This document shows, in pieces, positions 49,701-63,187 of a stretch of DNA of 64,000 nt. Source of the DNA: Certhia americana (lineage: Eukaryota; Chordata; Aves; Passeriformes; Certhiidae); contig CM031864.1 in NCBI GenBank assembly GCA_018697195.1, positions 22,286,561 to 22,350,560 on the forward strand, in the 5' to 3' direction. The translations under genes were made by a program, and so were the position numbers. Every line of letters starts with the position of its first letter. Position 1 is the stretch's first letter. Under the pieces are notes generated by a model. It was given only the letters and a program-made list of their open reading frames with translations, was not told the DNA's origin and ran no database searches.

Positions 49701-52700
49701 AGATTTTGAGTCTGCCACAACTTTTTAGCTGTATGGACAGTATGAGGTAGCTAAAACGAACTTAGAATCAAAACCAGATGAAAGCTACACAATAAATCCT
49801 ATTTAGAGGTAAAATGATTGGGAAAGTGAGAAGAGGAAACGAAAAAGGAATATTTCTCTTAACATGGTCTGAGTTGTTCTTTTTTTTTAATTTTGCAGAA
49901 GGTTATCAGTAAGACTTTCTTTTTAACTGCACAGTATCTTGTTTATACACAATTATCTATGTGCCTGACATTAGCTTGAAAGCTTAGTAACTCAGACAAA
50001 ATATTTCTGGAATAAGTTTCATTTAAGACAGCAGAACAACAGTGAAGTTAGAAACATGCTTGTGTCTTTTTTTTTTCATGACTAGCCCATGTCTATTCTC
50101 TATGAAATTGATGTCAAAAAAGTATTATATATTTTCAGTGGGAAATAGAAGGCTGCCCTCTACTATCCTTGTCAGGACGTCGTATCCCTTTAATCATACT
50201 TTTCATTTCAGTACATTGAAATTTCCGTTACCAAGGACAACATCATAAATAAAAGTGTTTGTGAAATTTTTACCTGCAGCTTCCTAACTTTGTGCATTAA
50301 GCATGAGACTAGTAGAGAGGTGGTCAAATGTGAAAATTTATAATCATTTATTACGTACGGCTGAAGCGAGAAGGGAATAAAAGCGTGAAGGCATACATCT
50401 ATAAACTGGAGCAGAAAAGCTTAAATGAAAAGTAAAGTGAATTTCTGTGTCTTGTCATAAAGTAATGAGAAGCTAGAGCTTTATTCATAGCAACCCAAGA
50501 TGCATTTACTCTCAATCTAGCTTTAGCAGTAAATGCTTCCCTGATGTATTGCTTCGGACTTGCAAAGAAATATTTGTGCTCTACATAATAGTATAGTTAG
50601 GAGAATTACTGCATGGCTGAGGAGATTCTATAAAGGTTTATAGCTGGTGCTGTTACTGTAATTTAATCACAATGTAGCTAATGTAGTACTTTAATATCAC
50701 ACGTTACTTTTTTATTTACCATTTATTAGTAGCTGACAGTCAATCATCACCACATCATAAACAAATCACACAGGATTCTGCAGGAACCCTGAAGTTCCAG
50801 AACAGATGCACTGTAGCTCTTACATGTGCTCCATAACGAACTAGACATCAAATTATTTTTTAATGGCGTAATCAGGTAAGTCAGGGTTCTTGTTTTCATT
50901 CAGTTTATCTGCCAAAGAAAATGTTTTAAGCTGTAAATACAAATGGTGTTGCACATTGTGCGTAAATGTTTGAGTTAGCACACTAACCCTCTACAAGGGA
51001 TAGAAGATAATGTCTCCAGTAACATGAAGCTTTGGGTAAAAAGATACCATGTACATACCGATGAATGCATTTGTACAGACTAAGAATTGTGCTCTCTCTC
51101 CTTCAGCCACCTTTTTGTTAGGTTTGCTCTGATTTGTAAATGGAGAAAGCAAACGTAGTACAGTCCACCAAGTGCTCCTGAGGCACTGAAAAAATATGTT
51201 GAGATAAGAACGATTTTTTATCTTAAGAATGATAATTTTATTGCCCTTTTTAGATGCACTGTAGGATCAATTTATCTCAGATTTAATTTCATAATGAGGC
51301 TTTAGTACAGAATCACAGTATTTCTCTGAAGTCGCTTGTGTTAGCAAAATTAAATGCTGATTGGAACTCTGAAAGTACTGCCTCTTTGGAGGACTGAAAC
51401 TTGTGCTTCTCTCAAGACCCTAAAGATCTTTTAATTACAAACAAAATCTTTGTTTTCCAGTCCTCTCCAGCTGTGGGGGAATGACTAGTAACTAACATCA
51501 GACTGCCATGCTGATTAATATGTAGCAGTAATAAGCCCCTCAGAGATGTGTGTTTGTGGGCTACTGGTGCATGTCCTGGGTATGCTGCAAAGGAACAGCC
51601 TGAACACCAAGGGCCTTCAATCACTTGAAAGGCTTGCCAAAAAGTCTAGTAATACACACCCTGGCATGGCTTATTGCTATTAGAATATGTCTCTCTAATT
51701 CAAATTTCATGGAATTTACCCTTTGATGGTGAAAAATTATTCCTGGAAGAAAAGTGTAAAATATTTGGTGGAGATACATGGGAAATCCCTCTGCTTTGCC
51801 ATTAAATAAATTAGAATATTAAATGTTCTCTTTCACTCAGCATTGTGTTGCTTATGTCCACAGGTTCTCCAGACCAGCTGGACATTTCCAAGTATTAAGT
51901 GTGCTCTAAAGGGATTTAACAGTTCACTTGATTTTTCTTAAGTGACTTCAGAAAACCAAAACAAAATAACTCTCCCCACTTTGCTATTAGGAGAAACCTG
52001 TGAGCACTCTTTTCCCTAAAATTACTTTCAAATATTTTAGGTCCTAATAAACCCTTGAGTTTATGTATTTATTGACCCTTTGATAAATTTTTAAAAGGAA
52101 CCTGAATCACTCTGTATTCCCTCGTAATTAGCTCAGGTAAATGGATAGTTGTGCCAAGTACAGCCAAATGAAAATGGCTACTGAATGTTTAAACATAGAA
52201 TTATTGGTAATATAAAAAAGGAAGAAACAGTAGTTAAAAACATCCTCCTTTCTCTCTCTAGCTTCCTTTCTCTTTTGAATGGCTCTCTGTGTATGGCTAC
52301 TTTCAGCGTTTTCTCGTGTGGTCACCCAAGATCCAATTTAAATCACAATGGACAGAGATCCATTAATTTTTAGGCATTATGTGCTATTCTGACTTGTAAC
52401 TTCTAAGGGCAGTTTGATTAAATTGACAATATATTGAATTTCAGACACTAACCTCTATTTTTGAAAGGAGGATTTAATACCAGATACATTCAATTAATGC
52501 CATTGTATCCATATCTATTCACAACCTTTATCAATCCTTGAAAGCTGTAGAACAATTGTTTCTTTACAGAGTTATTTTAAAACAATTATTCTGCTGCCTA
52601 AATTTTGGGACAAAATTTCTGGTATTTAGTCCTTCTGCTCTAATCTAATTTTATTGTACCTGCCTGAGCAGCCTGATGCAGTCTCCCAGTTGATACTTTT

Positions 52701-55700
52701 CTTTTTTGACTCTTTCCTTATCTTGTGTAGTCCTTACCTTTCCTCACAGACCAGATGATCATGTTGCCTCCGTGTTGGTCTGTGTCTTATCTGGAGTGGC
52801 TGCTTTCCTTTTCTTGCTCATCTCATGTGTAATGTTAAGAAGGATGCCACTATGTGAGGAGTGGGAAGGCTGGCAGGAAAATGTTCCATGACAGTTATGG
52901 ATAGTCACTGGGATCTAAAAGAGGTGCTGCAAAGCAAAGTGAGACTGGAAGATTCTTTGGAATATAAAACTTAAGTGTCTGCTTTCCATAAAATATATTG
53001 TTAGAGCACTCTGTCTCATTTACTAGCTAATGTGGAAATAGACCCTATTTTCTTTCCTTACCACCTTAAATTTGCTTAACTGAATTATGAATTATTTCAT
53101 GCTGGGCAGAAATTAAAACTCAGTTCAACAGAAATGTTGCATTGAAATGAACTTGCATTGAATTCTCAGACTGTTTTTCTCAGAGTGAACCTCGAAAGTG
53201 GGGAATGTTTTTAGGTGTAAATAATTTGGTTTAATTTGGATTTATCCACCTTTTAAAAATATACTTCTGTGAGGTCTTTAAAAACTCCCAAATGAAACTT
53301 AAAAGTTTTTGGAGTGTTTTTTATTGGTTTGTGGCGAGGTGGGGTGTGTGTGGAGTTTTTGCTCCCTTAAAACCCTCCCCTCCTAAGTTAAAATGTTTTT
53401 ATTTATTTTGACTTGAGAACAGAGAACATATGCATTTTGGGTCAATCCTGAAGTATTAATTAATTTTGGCACCTATTTTGAGACAGGGATTTAAAAATAA
53501 ATTATTTATACAGCCATACAATTCAATGTTTTGTTGGGGGTTTTTTGTGTGTTAAGGTAAAGTGCTGCAAGTTTGGGGGTTTTTTTAATTAATTATACCT
53601 GAGATACTGGTTTGCATTTAGTGTTTTTCAATCTTTTTCTAAAGGTTAACTATCATCAAGTGAGCAGTTTAAGGATTCATTGCATACTGTATGAAAATTA
53701 TAAAAAGTCCTTCAAAACCCAGGACAGAGTGGGCTTTACTGCCACAACACACGGCTGAAAGCAGAATTTCAAAGGCATGTTTGGAACCCAACACACAATT
53801 GAAATGTAAATGGCTGAAATAGCTTTATCGTGCATAAGTAATCAGAACCATCGTTATTTTCACTATCATGCAGGGCTGGCTCATGAAAGAACTCGAATTG
53901 CAAACTGCACATATTTGCTATGCAAAAAAGTGAAACCTAGGTATGACCCTTGGAAATTATTTTCACATGAGCATTTTTAGAATAAATTTCTAAGTTTCTC
54001 CCTCAAAACAGTCTACTGTATATTTGACATGTGGATCTTTGGAAGCATCTGACTTTTTCCTTTTTCATCAGAATTGTCATCCTTTTGGAAATATAAGAAA
54101 TCTAATATTTGTAACTTTTTCCATATTATCATGGAAACCAGGGCCCATCTTGCAAGCAAGGATTAAAAGACAGAAAAGCAGGCAGTGATAAAAAGCCCCA
54201 GACTTGCAAGTGTGTATCTGGGTAGATGCTCATTTGGCTAAGATTCAGATCCACACCAAGACATCAATAATTTAATACATCATTTTGAAAATACCACTGC
54301 AGTATTATGGGACCACCAACTATTTCCCAGATCTGGAAGAGCAGTTAGATTCCAACTCATTGAGAAATTAATTTTGAAATCAGTACCACTGAAGACCATT
54401 GCAAATCTGGAGCTAAGTGACTATTCTCTCTCCCAGAAATTCAGAAGTAAAAATGTGTTGTATCTGCTAATAAATGACATTCAAAGTATTTCTAAGGATG
54501 GCATTTTTTATGAACAGGTTTTTAAGTTTCAAGGCAGTTTCTGCATCAACAGGAACACAGTAATGTCTGAAAATCACCAGATACAGTGATCTCCCTGTAT
54601 AATAAAAGGTGAGTATTATTCAAGAGAAGGATTCGCTGTCCTTGTACTGGAGGAGCTACAGGCAGCACATAGTGTTGTGTTTATGCCTTTTTCTAATAAT
54701 TCAAGAAGGATTTTATACCAATAACTGTCCTGTTGTGTGTAGAGCCTTCCTGTACTTGGGCACAACTCCTGTTTGAAAGCTCAAAGGGGCTTCTGCTCAA
54801 AGGAGATGGCAGCACCAGGAACCTAAACTAGTAGGGAAAGATGTGTTTGGAATGAGGCTTCAAATACTGTTTCTTTCACAGTGCATCTCCACATCTAATC
54901 CACACAGAATTGATCTGCTGTGAAAAATGGGGGAGAGGATGTGCCAAAACTGTTCAGTCACATAATAAGAAGATTAGGTCTACGAGAAATAGTGTCCATC
55001 ATGAATTCATCTCCCTGAAGAGAATTTAGATAGAAGGCTTTATGAGGGTTTTTTTAGGCTTATAATGAAGCCTAGGATGAATAACATCATTCCATCTAGA
55101 ATATGTGAAAGTGTATGTAGGTTTTTTCATCATAAAGGAGTATTTTAAGCTATACAGATTCTGTCAAGAATTACAGTTTAAAAAAATTCCAAAACACTCG
55201 ATCATTAATATAAAATCATTATTGTATAGTTTTTGTTACAGTGAAATAAGGAAGTTTAGGATGGAGTCTGAGCAACTGTTCTAAATGCTTTACATGTGTG
55301 GAAAAGATTCTGTTCTTTTGAATGGGCAACACTGGAGCATTTTTTAGCTATTCTCTATAGGTTTATAGGGCTCTGCCTCTTATTTCTGAGGAACTCAAGA
55401 AAATTAGGAAAGCAGATACTGCATTCAGTATAGTTCACTTAAGTTTTTCTGATGTCTACAGCTTCAGAAAAGCTGTAACCTTAGGCTTTAAATTACTATA
55501 AAACAAAAAAGAGAGCAATACACAGTAGCTTGCAATATGTGGAACAGTCTCGTGATCTTTTGCAACACACTTCCCTGTTTATGTATATAAGCTGAAGAAA
55601 TTCTTGCAAATACAAACCTGTAAATTGCCATGATACTGGGATTAAACTTTGTGTCCTAGCTTTCTTATAGAGATTTTACAGTGATTCTTACAGTGTAATC

Positions 55701-56830
55701 TGCACCACTGTAATTCTAAATGTTTTCCTTTCCTTAGAGGTATTTTTTTTCTCACCTCTAACAATATTTATAATGCTCTGAGTGATCTAGCCTTAACTCA
55801 TTAAACGCCTTGTGAGGTGTTTTCACATGTAAGGGAACACAGAATTTAGCTCAATTTGGTACAAATCAACATTTTTTGCACCACACATAAAACACGTTGC
55901 AAATAGGTTTTGTGCTTATTTGTGCGGGTGTACCTATTTTGGGCGGGGCAGACCAAGAGCATGGATTAATTTTTTTGGTGAAATACAATCCAATTCCCTG
56001 TATGTTCCCTAGTTGAGTAAGGTACTTGGAGGAAGTTTTATAAAATGAGAAATTGGAGGTTAGTGACAAGAGAAAGTAACCTATGAGCTGATGACAAGTG
56101 CAAGGAATAGATACAGTTGGAAGAAGTTACAAGCCTGTAAAAGTAGGTAGAATGAAACTTGCAGTTCTTTCCCTGCAGCCAGTATTCTAAATACGAAAAT
56201 GTATAGAAAGACATGTTTTGTACAACAGTGGAATCGTGCAAAGGCATAGCAAGACCAAGGTCTGGGTACACTGGCTGTTTTCAGACCACTATGTGTATAT
56301 GTGGGTGAATATCAGACTACTGGAAAAAAAAAAAAAAAAAGAACTGAAAGCATAAATCTCCTCTCTCTATGACTGGTGCTGTTTAGATTTTTTCATGTAT
56401 ATGGTGACGATCTGATTATAGTAATTAATTTTCTCAGAAAAAAACCCAACTGGCTTCATGTCTTTGCTTTTTTTATGCTCTGAAAGTATATCTTGATTTT
56501 TAAAGTATAACTGGGAAAAGAAGAAACAGAAGCACGAAACCTTTTCACAGTATGATAAATTTCTTTTAAAACCCCTGAATCCCATAGCCCTGACTGTAAT
56601 GCTGATTGACTTACTGCAAAGGTCAAGAGTTCTTCTTTAAGGACAGGCAGAAAATGGATCCTGGTCACCTCAAAAAAGTAGGTTAACACAGACTTGTCTA
56701 GGTACTCCAACAGGATCTTGGTAAGGGTACAAAGTAAAAAATCTGTTGAAATGACACGTTTACACCAGAAATTTGTTATACCTGGCACATAAAAGCTTAC
56801 CCTGATACTTAAATATCCTATGTTTGCTTA
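46712..56830. other. Intergenic interval without recognised genes
   Basis: About 10 kb of AT-rich sequence. It contains a 17-A run at 56324-56340 and short unsupported open frames. One frame at 52742-52891 could encode a hydrophobic helix after a pyrimidine tract, but it has no partner exons. No RNA gene is seen. Confidence 0.5.
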
Positions 56831-56875
56831 TCCAGAGAGGTGGACAGCTGACATCTCTAAGTCCTTTCCAACTTT
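56831..56875 (+). mobile_element. Possible decayed CR1 3'-end fragment
   Basis: The stretch GAGAGGTGGACAGCTGACAT, followed by CTCTAAGTCCTTTCCAACTT, has the spacing of a CR1 3' end, in which a TGGAC-like block precedes a TCTAAGGTCC/TTCCAAC block. Short and diverged. Confidence 0.35.
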
Positions 56876-57206
56876 TTTTTTTTAAACATGTATACTTTCT
56901 ATCATCCTAAACATACCTTTGTGCAGAGAGGCTATTGCTGGCTTTATCTAAAATAAACTTTAGGGCAGGCTTACATGTGGCAACATGGAATGCTAACTTA
57001 CTAAGGCTGTGGAGAATGAGCTCTTCTTTTGATATCCTAGACCCCAGTTATTCTACTGGCACTTACATATAATTTCATCTAACATTTTCTATGTGACTCC
57101 TTAAAAACTGTAAAAACTGTTTTTGTGCTTCAGTCCTTGCAGAGATTTTTAGTGTGGAATTCAGAGTTACACTCATCCTGTCCATTTCCCCTTCACCTGA
57201 CACTAG

Positions 57207-57258
57207 TAGAAATATCTTTTTAATATGACTAATAGAAATATCTTTTTAATATGGCTCA
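57207..57258 (+). repeat. Two-copy 26-bp tandem duplication
   Basis: Units at 57207-57232 and 57233-57258 both begin TAGAAATATCTTTTTAATAT and differ at two positions near their ends. Confidence 0.88.
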
Positions 57259-60200
57259 GAACTAAGGATGAACCATCTGGTTCTCGATGCAAACGAGGCA
57301 AAATGCAATTTATCTCCAAGGCCAAAGCAAAAGCTCTGTTCCAGGGTAAGTTACTGTGACTTGCTCCAGGACCTTTGCCATGACACTTTATTACTACCAA
57401 ATTTCTGTAGATCTGTTTATTAACATTACAAAATTTCTGTTGGTGTGTTTGTTTGGTTTTGTTGGGGTTTTTAAATTTTATTTTTTAGTTCTAGCTTTTA
57501 TAGGCAGGAAATCCAAATCAGTCACATTGTTTGCTCCTGTTTGCAAAGCCTGCAAGTACCAATTGAGTAATAACAACGAGAGCTGAAATACTTGCCTGTG
57601 GGACAGTAACTTTGAAATTTCACAACAGTGCTGTTTGAAATGCCAGACTTCTTAAATATTGAAGTAAGGATTTAAAACTTCTTCAACTATGGTAGAAAAA
57701 TCCCATAATTTTGGAATTTGATATTCTTTGCCCTAAAACTGATGTTGTATGACAAAGGTTCCCTAAGGCTTACATTTTTTAGCACTGGTCTAGATTTAAA
57801 ACAAACAGTAAATCCCTAATCTCTCCTTGCTAAGACAATTTTAATTTCTTTAGGATTACAGAAAGACTGATTGTGTGAGTAACAAGAATTCTATTTGCAG
57901 GCTGCAGTTTCCATTGCTGCAATAGCATTACTTTTTAATTTATGAAAAAAAAAAAAGCAGTATTAGTCCAGTATGGCTGCATATCTATCTTTCTCTCTTC
58001 CATAAATCAGAAAATTTCTTGCAATCCAAACATTTTCAGGGCTGAAAATTTTTAATGCTTTAAAATATCAAATTGTTTTTATTAGGTATTGATTTATTTA
58101 GAATATATTTCATCGATTTTTAGTCTTCTACAGTTCTATCTAGTGTTTACATGCATATTTTGCTAATATGGTTTTATTTAATTGATCTTTTGAGGTATTA
58201 CAATAAGGATTTTAGTAGCTGTGAATTCTCAAAAGTCCTTTTCAGTTGTCAAACAAATCAGAGACCAAATGCTTAAACAGGAGAAGGATGAAGTGATTCC
58301 ACATTCTCAAGAATGTGTATACTGGAAAAATGCTGAAATTAAAAATATTGAAAGTATCAGTGTAACAGTCTCAACACACCAAAAAATGACTGCAATTTAT
58401 TGTCTAATCTTGAATGAAATAGAATGTCCATAAAAAGGAAATGTCAAATAGTAACAGAAGGAGAGACAGATGTTAAAATCATGGAAAAACACTTCTGATA
58501 AAAACGACTGCCATGCAAATTTCTGTTGCCCTAAAGCAGAATGAACTTGTGATAAGAGTGTCAACTTTCAGTGGTACCACCCAAACTGGAACAGATCCTG
58601 ACAAACTTGCTAGAGATTAGAACTGCCCATAGACTGATTTATTCAAGATAGCAAGGACAATTCGGGCAAGACCTGCCAAATTTCAAAGCTGAGCAATCCG
58701 TTCACGCCCTGCCCAGAGTGACAATCAGAGCTGTAATTAAGCAGCGCTTTCCTCGGATTCCAAAAGGCAGGATTCAAACTCAGCCCGAAGGTTTTTGACT
58801 TCTCCTTAGTCTACCACGAACACATCTGAAAAATGACAGGTGTGCTTGCATGTTCTCTGTTCTCCAACGTGGCCAAATTTCCTGTCTAGAAACCTTTACC
58901 TTTTCAAGGCATAGATGGCCTGTTCTGGGTGTATATGGATTTGTTACTGAGCACAATGGGCTGCAACTCCTCTGGGGGTTCACACGTGCTATTGGAACAC
59001 AAAAAATACAAATGGGCTTTTCTATGCTTCTTCCTGAAGGAATTTTGTTTTATTTTATTGATCCCAACAGGTATGATAAACAATTCTGGATAAAATTCCT
59101 GGCTTGATCACAACACTCTTTAATTCCCACACGTCAGAGAAGATCTGCCCAGCCGGAGCAACTGAGGCAGCTGCTCACAGCACCACGCTGCTGCTGACAC
59201 CAGGGCCCGCTGAAAAAACAGAGAATCTCTTTCTGCAATTAATGAGCTAAAGAAACTGAACTATCAATTATGTAAGACCACGTTATAAACATTTCAAACC
59301 ACCTGAGGCTCTGCACCTCTTTATTTTCACCACAGATGGACCACACACTATCCTGTACAGGTAATTGCTGATGACAGCATTGTGTGGAAAATGACCCCTC
59401 ATTATCAGCTGTGGGTGCCAAGACCTCATAACTCATTGCAGGCAATAAGCAAAATCCTTGTTGGGCTGATTCCATTAGAATAATTTGATGTTAGGGGACA
59501 CCCCCACTCCTAGATAAAAGAAGACAAAAAGCTCCCAGAAGTCTACAAGAATTAAGAATTAAGATAAGAAAGTCCACAGCACTTCATATTTCTAACAGTT
59601 AAATATTCAAAGGAGCAGTTCTCAAGCTCAAGAAAAGCAAAAACCTTGTATGCCAATTTAAGATCTGGAATCATAAATAATTTGTTTCAGATTTTCTGTA
59701 AGATTAGTGAATATCCATACTTAAGCAGTTAACTAGTTTGTTTTTCTGGGATGATAGGAGGTTCACAGATTTCAGAAGAGACTCAGAAGCAATTAAAAAC
59801 ATTTTTGCATACCTAGGTTAAAAAGAACATTCTAGTCTTGAAAGTCTTAAATGTATATTTAAAAAAAAAATTTAACTTTTTATATCAGAGCAAACTATTG
59901 TTTGGAACTGAGTTTTGGCAAGAATTTTAACTCATGAAAGTACCTGAATAACAAGCAGCATGTGGTTTTACTGCCTCTTCTGGGATCAGCCTGAGAAAAT
60001 GTTTTTTTTCTTTCATCTTAACAGCTGATTATTCATTGCCTCTCTCCCTATGGCAGCTACCCATAGCAGCCTCTTGCCTGGGATGGAAATTCCTAAAATC
60101 CTGGGAACTTGAAATGAAAGAGGAAATAAAGGTATAGACTTTGTACCCCTTCCTTTTTTAATGTAATTTCAGATGACTCTGTGGCAGGAAACTCAGAATG

Positions 60201-60845
60201 GTCTACTAACTCTATATTTAGAGAGCTAACTGGGATTTTATTCCACAAATAATTTGCCTGTGAGTAAATCACTTATGTGAGTTGCCAAGCTTCAGGACTG
60301 TGGCAACACAATATAATTATGGTATATATTGTAGGAAAGCACACTCAGAAACACAGCTGGCTCTTTCTTTTTTTTTTTTTTACTCATTGTTGAGTTCGTT
60401 GATGTAACCTGAAAATAACTGAAAGGAAGTGTTGGATTTTAGCTTCTTTGAAAAATCAAACAAAAGAAATTAAGCAGAAGTCCTGTCTCCCAAGGGTTTT
60501 ATGCTGGCATTAGGTAATCCATGGAACAATTACATGTGAATGGTACCTCTTATTCCTCCCTGCTTAATAAGATGGTGATGTTGCTGATGAGCAAATCCAG
60601 AATTAATCCAAATGTCTTCAAGTAATTTGCCTGTTGGATGAAAAAGTTGCTATTTGTTTTCTATTCAAATGCAGTTTCTTATCAGAAAATATTTTTGGTT
60701 TGAAAATGAAGAGTTTTTTCCTTGACAATATTCAAGTGGCCAGTTTTAAGTATTAATACAAGGTAGGGTAATTTTAGAGATAAGTTTAAAAGTAGGTTAT
60801 AAACCCACAGTGAATCTGAGTTATAGAAGCTATTTTCATAGCAAA

Positions 60846-60860
60846 GTATATATATATATA
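60846..60860. repeat. TA dinucleotide microsatellite
   Basis: A short alternating TA run of about seven repeats. Likely length-variable. Confidence 0.7.
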
Positions 60861-61576
60861 TTGCATTTATTCTTCCTAGTAATCTGAGTGTGTTTTTCAG
60901 GATTCTGCTTGCAGATTACAAGAATCAGTACCAAGTTGCTTAGAGAAACTCATTGAAGTATTTTATTTGGTTTTAGCTTTTTTAGTCTAATGAGAGTCCA
61001 ATGTAAAGCAAGCCCTTAAAAGAATTTTGGTGATTCATGTATGCTATCTGCTTGGGCTATTTTTTTCTGCTCTCATACATTTCTTATTTTCTTCCTATTT
61101 AAATATCCAAAATACTCAAGGGTATGCATTTATCAATACATATGTAGGAGTATATTTTTAATGTAGAATTTGGTAGTATATGTTTTCTTACTTTTATGAA
61201 AAGAAATGTCAGAAGTAGAGATTGCTCACTCCTCAGTTTGCCTTAGTATCTTTGTATTTTCACTTTTTGAAATCAATTTATTTTGCTGGTTGAAAGACCG
61301 CTCAAATATAAAATTAAATTTTCTAATTAATGCTATAGATCCTTTGATGCTAAGTTTTTCATTTTCAAACAGTTGAATATCACAATATAGTTGATGCACT
61401 CCCATGTTATCAAATAAATGCTCAAGGTACAGCTTATAATGTTGAAAAATAGAAAAATAAATTGACCTTGATGAAGTGTGTCTTCTTTTGTCTGTTCCCA
61501 GGAAAGTTTATTTCAGGTATTTCTACTGCTGAAATGATTAGAGTTAACAGCTTTTTCCCTCCATTTTATTTTACAG

Positions 61577-61618
61577 GTTCTCTTCATCTTCCTGATATAT
61601 GGGGTGTACAACACAGAG
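61577..61618 (+). other. Orphan 42-nt exon candidate with strong splice sites
   Basis: A long pyrimidine tract and TTTTACAG (acceptor ending 61576) precede 42 nt, and GAG|GTAAGT follows (donor at 61619). The 42 nt is open in phase 0 and reads V-L-F-I-F-L-I-Y-G-V-Y-N-T-E, which resembles the end of a membrane helix. No neighbouring exon was recognised. It may be a decoy, a non-coding RNA exon, or a relic of a membrane-protein gene. Low confidence. Confidence 0.25.
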
Positions 61619-62460
61619 GTAAGTCTGCTTGGAGTATCTCAAGGCTGACAGAGTGAATGAGAGAAATGACAGGTTTCTTATCTTGATAACTGAGGGACAA
61701 AGTTGGCTTTCCATACGAGTGTCCTACTGCCCTTCATGCTTGGACTGGCTTATATGCATCCCAGCTTACCATTAAACACAGACACCCTGAATAAAGGGAC
61801 AGACTCATTTCTCATAGGCATTGACTAATATTTTACTGCTGCTTTAAGTTTTTTGAATTCCTGCTCTGTCTCTCAACACTTAGCTATACCTAAACTGTCG
61901 TAATCTAATGGACGTTTTGAAATTAACTGCTAGTTTACATGCTATAAAATATTTAAAATATAAAAGGAACTAGTTTTACCTAATCAACAAAATTTTGAAG
62001 TACAGAAATGGCATGAAATTCCACTTTTTTGCATCAATCAGATATGTTTAAGATCTGACTCGAGCCTTTGTACCAGTCAGGGTTATCAAACGTACTTGCT
62101 ATTTATAGGCTCATCTCTCATAAAGGAAAATATCTTTGACAGGTGAAGCCTAAAAATCATAATCAACTTGTTCCATTATTTCCATTACATCAATAATAAA
62201 AATTAGAGTTAATATGTTTAATTCTGAGTTTTTAAACTAAGGTACCTCTGGTATTTGCATTTTAAAACCTTATAGAAATACAAAAAGCTTTCGAAGTAAA
62301 TACTCAGAAATTAAGCACAATTCTATTTTATTTCATTATCCTCCAAGGACAGCATGGGCTATTAGAAGAATAGTGGAAAAGGCCTCCTGATTAATCTAAA
62401 TAAGGTATTGTTACAAAATGACAATTTTATCTCATTTCTAGTATAAGGATGAACTATTTC
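61619..62460. other. AT-rich sequence before the GC-rich block
   Basis: No feature recognised. Base composition switches sharply to GC-rich after about 62,510. Confidence 0.5.
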
Positions 62461-62613
62461 TGTACAACCAGTGAGCATCATTAGTAGGGGTTTTGCTGTA
62501 CCAGTGGGCCAAAGAATGCCGGCCGTGGCCCCGGGGAGCTGAGCTGAGGTGTCCCAGCCCGGCCCAGCGCTCCCGGCTGGCACCCGGGAAAGGCCGGGAA
62601 TGTGGGTAGCAGG

Positions 62614-63187
62614 GAGCGGGCACAGAGCGCACCGTGCCCGGCTGGTACAGCCAGCGGAACCCCGGCAGTGCTCGGGGAGCAGGGCACCGTGCCCGGCTGG
62701 TACAGCCAGCGGATCCCCGGCAGTGCTGGGGGAGCAGGGCACAGTGCCCGGCTGGTACACCCAGGGGATCCCCGGCAGTGCTCAGGGAGCAGGGCACAGT
62801 GCCCGGCTGGTACAGCCAGCGGAACCCCGGCAGAGCTCGGGGAGCAGGGCACAGTGCCCGGCTGGTACAGCCAGCGGAAGCCCCGGCAGAGCTCGGGTGA
62901 GCAGGGCCAGTGCCCGGCTGTACAGCAAGCGGAACCCGGCAGAGCTCGGGAGCAGGGCACAGTGCCCGGCTGGACGCAAGCGGAACCCGGCAGTTGCTCA
63001 GGGGCAGGGCACAGTGACGTGCCCGGCTGGTACAGCCAGCGGAACCCCGACAGTGCTCAGGGAGCAGGGCACGGATCACAGGTGCCGGCTGTACAGGCCA
63101 GCGATCCCCGGCAGTGATCGGAGCAGGGACACGGATCACACGGTGCCCGGGCGGGTACAGCCAGCGATCCACGCAGTGACCTCAGGA
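62614..63187 (+). repeat. GC-rich 55-bp minisatellite, about 10 units
   Basis: The unit begins GAGCAGGGCACAGTGCCCGG and continues CTGGTACAGCCAGCGGAACC. Unit starts at 62677, 62732, 62787 and 62842 are exactly 55 bp apart. From about 62880 on, spacing drifts (57, 51, 51, about 60, 59), with many 1-2-bp insertions and deletions. Because 55 is not a multiple of three, the long open frames across it on both strands are by-products and not genes. Confidence 0.92.

Larger units (their letters stand above)
56876..61576. other. Intergenic sequence without recognised genes
   Basis: AT-rich overall, with modestly GC-richer stretches near 58,690-58,800 and 59,130-59,215. Apart from the 26-bp duplication and a TA dinucleotide run near 60846-60860, nothing structured is seen. 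Confidence 0.45.

Noticed and set aside
52742..52891. Hydrophobic, membrane-helix-like frame after a pyrimidine-rich AG
   Set aside because: It is short and has no partner exons or recognisable family. Pyrimidine-rich DNA readily gives Leu/Phe/Val-rich chance peptides.
62438..63172. Open frames up to 244 codons on the minus strand (and 171 on the plus strand) across the minisatellite
   Set aside because: They arise from a 55-bp GC-rich tandem unit with few stop codons. Several frames are open on both strands at once, the peptides are simple repeats, and the unit length is not a multiple of three.
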